Below, piece by piece: positions 1 to 6,229 of a stretch of 7,015 nt of DNA. A program made the position numbers and the translations under genes. The first letter of the stretch is position 1, and each line of letters starts with the position of its first letter. Below the pieces are notes generated by a model. That model saw only the letters and a program-made list of their open reading frames with translations. It had not been told where the DNA came from and searched no databases. This DNA comes from Amarolinea sp964580725 (lineage in GTDB: Bacteria; Chloroflexota; Anaerolineae; SSC4; Amarolineaceae). Where the stretch lies: positions 1 to 7,015 of the forward strand of contig CAZOLV010000153.1 in the NCBI GenBank assembly GCA_964580725.1, written 5' to 3'.

Positions 1-53
1 GCCACAGATTCGGCCGCATCGCGTGAATACGGCGCACGGGTTCGTGGATATTT

Positions 54-60
54 GGGAGGT
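54..60 (+). promoter_or_regulatory. Ribosome binding site for the GTG-started secreted protease
   Basis: GGGAGGT lies 5 nt upstream of the GTG at 66-68, a good Shine-Dalgarno match at normal spacing. It decides the start: the GTG is followed directly by a textbook signal peptide, and no better initiator is nearby. I see no convincing promoter in the 53 nt to its left, so the promoter probably lies outside the window. Confidence 0.8.
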
Positions 61-65
61 ACGCA

Positions 66-3000
66 GTGAAGTCTACGCGTGTTCTCAGTCTGATCCTGCT
101 GACCGCATCGTTCCTGGCCATTCTGCCAACGGCGCAACACCCTGTCTCCGCCGCTGCGAATGGCTCACGGCCCCAGGGCGTCACCGCCGTCGCCGAGCAT
201 TCGGTGGCGCTGCCGGGCGTCCGCCCCGCTCCTCCGCTCGACCAGAGTGGCTACATCCGCATCCCCTACAGCGCCGAGCTCAATCCATTCCTCGGCGCCA
301 TCACCATCGAGGCCTGGGTCAAGCGCAACGGCGTCAACCGTCATGAGACCATCATCGGCAACGGTTGGCAAACGTCGTACTGGTTCGGGTTTTCTCCCGA
401 TGGCAGGCTGCGCTTCACCCCCAACGGTGCCAACGGTTTCGCGAGCGGCAATGCCGTCGTGCCGGCAGGCGAATGGGTGCACGTCGCCGTCACATACGAC
501 GGAACCACCTGCCGTTTCTACATCAACGGCATACTCGACAAGAGCAGCGCTGACGGTCTGGGCGAGATTAATCCTGCGCCGGCCGGCCAGACGCCGGGCA
601 TCGGTTTCGATGTCAACGATACCTTCACGCCCAACTATTTCGGCGGCCGCATGGACAATCTGCGCATCTGGCGCATGGTGCGCAACGCCGCCAGCATCAA
701 GACCGGCATGTTCCAGTCGGTTGGTCATCCTACCCCACATCTGCTAGCCGAATGGTTTTTCGACGGCAACGCCAATGATCCGGTCGGCGGCCATCACGGC
801 GTCCTGCAAGGCCAGGGCGAGTTTGGCAATGAAGGCGCGATCCCGCACGACATCCGCATTCCCCAGGTCAACGTGACGCCGAGCCTGGACGGGCTGTGCC
901 AGACCTACAGCGAGTATGCCAACGCCATCCAGATCACGGTGGATGGGGTCGGCGCCTGGCTCTTGCATACCGCCGGCGACTTGTGGGTCTGCATGTCGAG
1001 CCTGCCCGACGGTGTCAGTTCGGGCATCGTCTATCTGGATGCGCAATACACCCGTCTCGATCCAGCGCAGCCGGAGCACCTCATGCTGCAGGTGAACAGC
1101 AGCGGGACGACGGGCGCCTTCGCGGGCGACGGCAGCGGCGACTACACGGCCACCAACGCGGCCGACGGCAAATGGGCCGGCGCCTTCCTGGTATGTTGCG
1201 GCGGCACGTCACGCGGCGCCGAGTTCCGCATCGGCGCCGACCTGGTAGGCGGCTGGGATCACACGATCGGCCTGGCGTTGGGCAAGAGCCTGGTCGTCAG
1301 ACCCACCACCGTGCTCAAGCTGTGGCCAGCCCTGGCGGTGCATCATCTGCCCTCGACCTGGAGTGCAGCGATATTGGACGGCGTGGGTCCGGCGCGCACC
1401 TTCAGCGGGCAGGTCGTCTACCAGCCGCGTGACGACTCGGCCGCAACAGTTGGCGTGCCGGGCGTCAGCGTCAAGCTGATCGGCAGCGACGCCAACGGCA
1501 GCGAAGCCCTGGTGGCGACGACGCAGAGCGATCTGGACGGCGACTTCAGCCTGACCAGCGACGACAGCTACACCTACCACCGGCTGGAGCTTGGCGCGCC
1601 GCCCAAAGGCTATGCGCCGCAATCGGCCGCCGGCTCGCCGCCGGCGGCGACGGTGGACGAACGCACCCTGAACTTCGAATCGGCTGGCGCTGGCGCGTAT
1701 CCCAACAACATCTTCACCCTCGGCGATGCCCGGCCGTCGGCGGTGGACGCCCAGTACGGCCCCTATTTCCTCATCATCGCGGCGCAGCAGATCATCGCTG
1801 AAGGTGCGCTGGACGCGTTCGTGGACTTCAAGTCGCGGCAGGGATTCGCCGTCGAGGTCATCAGCATCGAAACGATCAATGGCTCATACGCTGGCGACAG
1901 CCTGCGCGACAAGATCCGGGCCGCAGAGCAGGCGCGCCTGGCGACGTATGGCAGCCGTTTTCGCTACGTGCTGCTGGTTGGCACGGACAATGTGCTCCCC
2001 TACGTGCAGATCTATCCCTGGTTCGGCGGCAAGACCGACCAGGGCGTTGATCTGGACGCCTGCCTGATGGCGCCAACCAGCAGCAGCCTGAACGCCTCAG
2101 GGGTCAAGCTCAAGTATTCCGACTGGTACTACGCCGATCTGGTCAGCGAATTCGACAGCAATCAGAACGGCTGTCTGCTCGACGGGGTGGCCACGAAAGT
2201 GTCCGATTGGGCGCCAGGCTACATGCCCGATTCCATGCCGGCCGTCCAGGCAACAGTCGCCGTCGGTCGCATCCCCTTCGCGACGGCGGACGCTGTGTTC
2301 GAAGCCCTGGCGAATAGCATGGGCTTCGAGCAGCAGGCGCAGGCGTTCAAGCAACGCGCGCTCCACGCTATGTCGAACGTCTTTCTCAAGGGGCGCTCCT
2401 GGTCTCCCAAAAACAGCAATTTCGGCATCTATGTCTTATGCCCGTTCGAGACCGCCAACAAGAACTGCCAATCCAACACCGCCGATTCCGCCTTCGTCTC
2501 CGAGTTTGCCAAATCGGCGTTCCTGAACCTGCAGGGCTACCTCAGTACGATCTTCTACGAACAAACCAAGCCGCCAGGCGCTAATCCCGTGCAGTCGCCG
2601 CAGCCGCTCACCGCCCAGAACCTGCTGTCCGCGTTGCAAGCGCAGGACTACGGCCTGGTGAACGTGGCCGGTCACGGCGGCGCCGAAGGGGTGGCCCGCA
2701 CCTTCTGGAGCGATCAAAACGGGAACGGCCAGGTGGATTCGCCCACAGCGCCGCTGCCCAACACCAGCTTGGATGAGATCGAAGGCGAAGACCTGCTGAC
2801 AAGGGCCAACCTGAAGTCGTTGTTAGCCGGTAACGGTCACGGCGCGATCTACGTTGTGGCCGCCTGCAGCACCGGCGACCCGTTCGATCAGGACAACTTT
2901 GGCGCCAGCTTGCTGGCGGGCCGTCATGGCGTTGCCTGGGTCGGCGGGCTGTCCATGGTTGGCGTGGGTGGCTGGATGACGCCGGGCAACGGCGCCATTG

Positions 3001-5186
3001 GCTCGGTGCAGTACAACGTGATGGAAAGGCTGCTGAACCGCAATCTGCGGCTCGGCGATGCCGTCTGGCAAACGCTGGAATATCAGGTCAATCATTTCAA
3101 CGACCTGTCAGCGGGGGGCGCTGTGGACCTCTTCGGCGACCCCACCCTGAGCTATTGGGGCAACCCCGGCGGACAGAGCACCCTGGCGGCCTGGCCGATG
3201 CTGCGCTACGACGCCCGCGGCCAGGGCTTCTTCCCGCTGGTCGGCCCCGACGTCCCCAAGAAGCAGTGGGATTATCCGATCCAGGCGCCAGGCGCCGGCA
3301 GCCTGCTGCCTTCGCCGGTGGTGAGCAGTCTCGGCGAAGTGATCGTGGCCCACGGCAATTATGTGGATGTGCTGCTGCGCACCGGCATGCTCTTTCAGCG
3401 CCTTTCCCTGGACAATGCCGCCTACGGCGCGCCGGCCATCGCCGCCGACGGCACGATCTACGCCCTGGACACCACGGGCAAGCTCTACGCTTTCCCCTAT
3501 CAAACCGCCGGCCCCAACCAGCCGTCGCTCCGCCATCGCCGTTGGGCGATGGCTCTGGGCGCGGCCGCACGCACCAGCCCCATCGTCGGCGCCGATGGTT
3601 TCATCGCCGTCGGCGTCGCCGGCAAGATCGCGTTGGTGCGGCCCGATGGGCTGAGACGCCTGGTCTATGCGTTGCCGGGCGACCCGATCGGGGCGCTGGC
3701 TGCGGGGGCAGATCGGGCCATCTACGCCGTGACGGCAACGACCATCGGCCGTATTGACCTGTTCTGCCCCAATGCGCCCTGCGTCGCCTGGCGCTCCCCG
3801 ACGCCGGTCAACAGCACGCCGCCGCTCCTGGCCCACGGCGCTGTCTACGTCGGGCGCAGCAACGGCAATGTGGTCAAGCTGACGGCCAACAACCTGGTGG
3901 AGCAGGCGACCTTCGACGCCGGCAGCGCCATCACCGCGGGGCCGGTGGCCGGGCCGGGCGGCCAGGTGCTGGTTGGAACGGCCAGCGGCCGGCTCTACAG
4001 CCTGACCTCGAACCTGGCGCTGCGCTGGCAGCGCAACGTTGGTTCGCTGGTCGAGAGCGTCCCGGCCTTCGCGGCCGATGCGCTCTACATTGCCAGCGGA
4101 GACAAACTACGCGCCTACTCGCCCGTCAGCGGCGCGCCGCTCTGGACACGCAATCTGAACAACGGCGCGGGCGACGGCTCGGTGGCCGTGGACTTTGGCC
4201 GCCAGCTCTATGTGCTGACCAGCGCCGGCGCGGTCTATGGCTTTGGCGAAGGGTGGAGTATCCCGATCCTCAGCGTGGCCGCCAAGCCAGCGGCGGTCAG
4301 TTCCAGGGTCAAGGGTTTCAGGGTCGAATGGGCGCTTGCCGTCTCGCAGCTCTCGAGCGCGGAACGTGCGCCTGCCGGCATCGCCGCGCCCCAGACGGCG
4401 GTGGGCATTCTGCTGCAACGCAGCGCCGACGGCGGGCCGTGGGAAGATGTGGCGACGCTGCCGCCCGGCACGACCGTCTTCACCGACACCGGCGTGCTCG
4501 AAAACGACAACTACGCCTACCGCGTGCAGGTGTTGGACGCGGCCGGCAACGATTCGGACTTCACGAACACCCCCGGCAGTAGTCACAGCCTGCCGCCCCT
4601 GCCGCAAACGCCGACGCTGCAGGGCGTCACCGCCGTCTCCGCTGAAGCTCTGTCCCTGCAGTGGAGTTCGCCGGCGGCCGCTGTGGTCACGGGCTATCGC
4701 ATCGAGCGCAGCAACAGCGCGGGCGGGCCGTTTGCCGCGGTGTTGGAGGCCAGCGGCGGCGTCACCCAGACGCCAGACACTGGGCTGGCCGCCGGAGCGA
4801 CCTATTTCTATCGCGTGATCGCGTTCAACGACACCGGCGAGAGCAATCCATCTTCGGTCGGCAGCGGGACCACCCGCCAGCAGACGCTGGCCGCGCCGCA
4901 AAACGTGATCGCCACCCTGCTCGCAGATGGCGCAGTGCAGGTCAGTTGGGACGCCGGGCCGGCCGGCGCCGCCACGGTGATCGCGGTTTCCGAGCCAGGG
5001 GCGGAAGGGTATCAACATCTGGCGATGGTCGGCGCGGCCGGCCCGTACAACAGCTACCCCGGCGAAACCGGCGTCTATGCCTACCGCCTCAAGTTCGTGT
5101 TGGGCAACGCCGAATCGGCCTACACAGACGCGGGGACGGTGTTCGTCGAGGAAGCGCAGCGCATCCAACTGCCACTGATCAATTGA
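66..5186 (+). CDS. Secreted multidomain C25 (gingipain-family) cysteine peptidase with LamG, beta-propeller and FN3-like domains
   Basis: This 1706-aa protein is probably exported and acts outside the cell as a protease. Seen in sequence: a signal peptide (K2, R5, hydrophobic 6-21, likely cleavage after VSA at 27-29); a LamG/concanavalin-like domain at about 55-235 (AITIEAWVK, GEWVHVAVTYDG, MDNLRIWR); a possible CBM9-like domain at about 272-443 (SLDGLC...EYANA, ending in a GGWDHTIGLALG-type strand); a small carboxypeptidase-regulatory/CNA-B-like domain at about 447-553. The peptidase domain is about 564-1035, with YFLII, LLVGTDNVLPY near 640, VGRIP at 733-737, likely catalytic H870 in AGHGG and C934 in AACSTG, and closing GDPTL at 1024-1028. 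Eight PQQ-type propeller repeats follow at about 1040-1395, then FN3-like domains at about 1400-1506, 1511-1604 and 1606-1696 (the last degenerate), and a tail RIQLPLIN. Family knowledge: C25 enzymes use a His/Cys dyad and cleave after basic residues in gingipains. Specificity here cannot be read from the sequence, nor can a zymogen cleavage site. The reading frame is intact. Peptidase assignment is firm; the CBM9-like call is tentative. Confidence 0.9.
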   Translation: MKSTRVLSLILLTASFLAILPTAQHPVSAAANGSRPQGVTAVAEHSVALPGVRPAPPLDQSGYIRIPYSAELNPFLGAITIEAWVKRNGVNRHETIIGNGWQTSYWFGFSPDGRLRFTPNGANGFASGNAVVPAGEWVHVAVTYDGTTCRFYINGILDKSSADGLGEINPAPAGQTPGIGFDVNDTFTPNYFGGRMDNLRIWRMVRNAASIKTGMFQSVGHPTPHLLAEWFFDGNANDPVGGHHGVLQGQGEFGNEGAIPHDIRIPQVNVTPSLDGLCQTYSEYANAIQITVDGVGAWLLHTAGDLWVCMSSLPDGVSSGIVYLDAQYTRLDPAQPEHLMLQVNSSGTTGAFAGDGSGDYTATNAADGKWAGAFLVCCGGTSRGAEFRIGADLVGGWDHTIGLALGKSLVVRPTTVLKLWPALAVHHLPSTWSAAILDGVGPARTFSGQVVYQPRDDSAATVGVPGVSVKLIGSDANGSEALVATTQSDLDGDFSLTSDDSYTYHRLELGAPPKGYAPQSAAGSPPAATVDERTLNFESAGAGAYPNNIFTLGDARPSAVDAQYGPYFLIIAAQQIIAEGALDAFVDFKSRQGFAVEVISIETINGSYAGDSLRDKIRAAEQARLATYGSRFRYVLLVGTDNVLPYVQIYPWFGGKTDQGVDLDACLMAPTSSSLNASGVKLKYSDWYYADLVSEFDSNQNGCLLDGVATKVSDWAPGYMPDSMPAVQATVAVGRIPFATADAVFEALANSMGFEQQAQAFKQRALHAMSNVFLKGRSWSPKNSNFGIYVLCPFETANKNCQSNTADSAFVSEFAKSAFLNLQGYLSTIFYEQTKPPGANPVQSPQPLTAQNLLSALQAQDYGLVNVAGHGGAEGVARTFWSDQNGNGQVDSPTAPLPNTSLDEIEGEDLLTRANLKSLLAGNGHGAIYVVAACSTGDPFDQDNFGASLLAGRHGVAWVGGLSMVGVGGWMTPGNGAIGSVQYNVMERLLNRNLRLGDAVWQTLEYQVNHFNDLSAGGAVDLFGDPTLSYWGNPGGQSTLAAWPMLRYDARGQGFFPLVGPDVPKKQWDYPIQAPGAGSLLPSPVVSSLGEVIVAHGNYVDVLLRTGMLFQRLSLDNAAYGAPAIAADGTIYALDTTGKLYAFPYQTAGPNQPSLRHRRWAMALGAAARTSPIVGADGFIAVGVAGKIALVRPDGLRRLVYALPGDPIGALAAGADRAIYAVTATTIGRIDLFCPNAPCVAWRSPTPVNSTPPLLAHGAVYVGRSNGNVVKLTANNLVEQATFDAGSAITAGPVAGPGGQVLVGTASGRLYSLTSNLALRWQRNVGSLVESVPAFAADALYIASGDKLRAYSPVSGAPLWTRNLNNGAGDGSVAVDFGRQLYVLTSAGAVYGFGEGWSIPILSVAAKPAAVSSRVKGFRVEWALAVSQLSSAERAPAGIAAPQTAVGILLQRSADGGPWEDVATLPPGTTVFTDTGVLENDNYAYRVQVLDAAGNDSDFTNTPGSSHSLPPLPQTPTLQGVTAVSAEALSLQWSSPAAAVVTGYRIERSNSAGGPFAAVLEASGGVTQTPDTGLAAGATYFYRVIAFNDTGESNPSSVGSGTTRQQTLAAPQNVIATLLADGAVQVSWDAGPAGAATVIAVSEPGAEGYQHLAMVGAAGPYNSYPGETGVYAYRLKFVLGNAESAYTDAGTVFVEEAQRIQLPLIN

Positions 5187-5189
5187 GCT

Positions 5190-5220
5190 GCCCGGCAGGC
5201 GTCAGCGCAGCCCGCCGGGC
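5190..5220 (+). terminator. Strong hairpin just after the secreted protease gene (terminator-like, no U-tract)
   Basis: The arms 5190-5200 and 5210-5220 pair over 11 positions with a single A-C mismatch (5197/5213) and a 9-nt loop (5201-5209). The hairpin starts 4 nt after the TGA at 5184-5186. No run of T follows, so it does not fit a classical intrinsic terminator. It may be a U-less terminator or a 3'-end stabilising structure. Its position between the stop codon and a new promoter favours an end-of-transcript role. Confidence 0.5.
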
Positions 5221-5233
5221 TGGCGCAGGCGCG

Positions 5234-5247
5234 GTCACAGTTGTGAC
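5234..5247 (+). promoter_or_regulatory. Operator-like inverted repeat overlapping the -35 region
   Basis: GTCACA-GT-TGTGAC is a perfect 6-bp inverted repeat with a 2-nt centre. It overlaps the -35 hexamer proposed at 5243-5248, so a bound dimeric regulator would be expected to block or alter RNA polymerase binding. The half-site TGTGA resembles CRP/FNR-type half-sites, but the arm order and spacing differ from the CRP consensus (TGTGA-N6-TCACA), so no regulator is named. It could be chance. Confidence 0.4.
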
Positions 5248-5271
5248 AAGCACGGCTCTCTCGGCTATAAT
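5243..5271 (+). promoter_or_regulatory. Sigma70-type promoter for the methyltransferase-glycosyltransferase pair
   Basis: A perfect TATAAT sits at 5266-5271, with GTGACA (5 of 6 matches to TTGACA) at 5243-5248, separated by the ideal 17 bp. Transcription would start near 5278-5280, giving a leader of about 165 nt before the ATG at 5444. A consensus -10 in such GC-rich DNA, placed between a hairpin after the upstream gene and the start of the downstream pair, makes it the best promoter candidate in the window. The -10 also lies inside the palindrome GGCTAT-A-ATAGCC (5263-5275). Confidence 0.7.
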
Positions 5272-5308
5272 AGCCCCGCTCAGCGAGCCGCCTGTTGAAA
5301 ATCGGTCG

Positions 5309-5335
5309 GATGGCCCCGCCCCCTGCGGGGCCATC
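5309..5335 (+). promoter_or_regulatory. Perfect 11-bp GC-rich hairpin in the presumed leader RNA
   Basis: GATGGCCCCGC (5309-5319) pairs perfectly with GCGGGGCCATC (5325-5335) around the 5-nt loop CCCCT; G5308 and T5336 could add a G-U pair. It lies about 30 nt after the predicted transcription start and over 100 nt before the methyltransferase ATG. It is followed by TTGCG, not a T-run, so termination is possible but unproven. Alternatives are a leader attenuator, a protein-binding site or a stabilising 5' structure. I recognise no known riboswitch class in 5278-5443. Confidence 0.55.
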
Positions 5336-5428
5336 TTGCGCCCACCGCCGCAACCGTTCGACAGGCGCCATTCGCAGCGCGCTGCGGCCTTCCACCGGCG
5401 CGGCGACGAGACCCTCATCCTGAGCGAC

Positions 5429-5436
5429 AGGGAGAG
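5429..5436 (+). promoter_or_regulatory. Ribosome binding site for the methyltransferase
   Basis: AGGGAGAG lies 7 nt upstream of the ATG at 5444-5446. It decides the start. The same frame stays open far upstream, into the region of the secreted protease gene, but the methyltransferase homology begins only after this ATG (FDRAAAYYD at residues 9-17). Confidence 0.75.
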
Positions 5437-5443
5437 CAACGGT

Positions 5444-6229
5444 ATGAACGACATCAAGAGCGTGGTGTTCGACCGCGCCGCGGCCTACTACGACCAAACA
5501 CGTGGCCTGCAGGAAGCCGAGTCGGCGCAATTGACCGATGCGCTGGAGCAGGCGCTTGGCGATAACCCGGCGGCTCGCATCCTGGAAATCGGCATCGGCA
5601 CGGGGCGCATCGGCGGGCCGTTGCACGAGCGTGGCCGGGCGCTAATCGGCGTTGACCTCTCGCGCCCGATGCTGAGCGTTTTGCGCGGCAAGTTCCCCAC
5701 CCTGCCGATCGCCGTGGCCGACATCACCCGCCTGCCCTTTGCTCCAGCGACATGCGACGGTATCCTGGCGTTTCATGTCCTGCACTTGGTGCGCGATTGG
5801 CGCGAGGCGCTGGCCGAAGCGGTGCGCGTCCTGCGCCCCGGCGGTCGCCTGATCTACAGCACCAATCAACGCGCCCACGATTCGTTCAACTGGCAGTTGC
5901 GTCAGGAATGGCAACGCCTGGTAGAGGCGCAGGGCGAAAGCGCCGAGCGTCCCGGTACGCGCGATGATGAGGAAATCGGCGCACACTTACGTCAACTTGG
6001 GGCGCAAGATCACACGTTCATCGAGGCGCTGCAGGTGCACGATATCGTCACGCCGCGCGACGTGTTGGAGATGATGCGCCAACGCATCTGGTCGGACACC
6101 TGGCTGGTGTCCGATGCGGTTTTCAGCGCGACGATGGCGCATCTGCAAGAATGGGCTGCCGCCCGCTTCGATCTCGATCAGGCCTGCGACGAAATTCACG
6201 ACATCGGTTTTCATGTCTACACCTTCTGA
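5444..6229 (+). CDS. Class I SAM-dependent methyltransferase (Methyltransferase_11 / UbiE-like)
   Basis: This 261-aa, probably cytoplasmic enzyme is expected to transfer a methyl group from S-adenosylmethionine to an unknown acceptor. Seen in sequence: an N-terminal FDRAAAYYDQTRG segment (9-21) typical of UbiE-like methyltransferases; motif I LEIGIGTGRI (47-56), the SAM-binding glycine loop; the acidic residue D71 at the end of strand 2 (GVDLS); an AD pair at 92-93 with LPF at 97-99; a motif near 107-115 (ILAFHVLHL); and LRPGGRL at 130-136. The C-terminal half (about 145-261) is the substrate-specific part and gives no recognisable hint. Length is normal for the family. Its end overlaps the WecG-family gene by 17 nt, so the two are probably co-transcribed and possibly coupled in translation. 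That context suggests a surface-glycan or lipid substrate, but this is inference; ubiquinone/menaquinone-type methylation is not excluded. Confidence 0.88.
   Translation: MNDIKSVVFDRAAAYYDQTRGLQEAESAQLTDALEQALGDNPAARILEIGIGTGRIGGPLHERGRALIGVDLSRPMLSVLRGKFPTLPIAVADITRLPFAPATCDGILAFHVLHLVRDWREALAEAVRVLRPGGRLIYSTNQRAHDSFNWQLRQEWQRLVEAQGESAERPGTRDDEEIGAHLRQLGAQDHTFIEALQVHDIVTPRDVLEMMRQRIWSDTWLVSDAVFSATMAHLQEWAAARFDLDQACDEIHDIGFHVYTF

Noticed and set aside
3108..3836. 242-aa antisense open frame on the minus strand
   Set aside because: It mirrors the propeller-coding region and has a low-complexity Arg/Ala/Gly-rich composition with no recognisable domain.
4301..4325. Imperfect 15-bp repeat (TTCCAGGGTC / TTTCAGGGTC)
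   Set aside because: It encodes an ordinary FN3 strand region (SRVKGFRVEW), matches only partly between copies and has just two copies.
4107..5168. 353-aa antisense open frame on the minus strand
   Set aside because: It lies wholly opposite the FN3-like and propeller region of the secreted protein, whose frame has recognisable domains. Long stop-free antisense frames are expected in GC-rich DNA, and the translation shows no family motif.
5340..5420. tRNA-like GTTCGA string in the intergenic region
   Set aside because: The flanking bases do not form a T-arm, anticodon arm or acceptor stem, so it is not a tRNA.
5310..5423. Possible 37-codon leader peptide starting at the ATG inside the leader hairpin
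   Set aside because: It has no Shine-Dalgarno, its start is buried in the 11-bp stem, and its Pro/Arg-rich composition looks non-coding. I see no run of regulatory codons.
4661..5443. Open frame running from inside the secreted protease gene into the methyltransferase, suggesting a 522-aa fusion
   Set aside because: The upstream part is arginine- and glutamine-rich out-of-frame translation of the protease gene. Methyltransferase homology and a good ribosome binding site start only at 5444.
6114..6212. Upstream in-frame ATG for the glycosyltransferase
   Set aside because: It would add 33 residues of out-of-frame methyltransferase sequence not seen in the WecG family and a 116-nt overlap.
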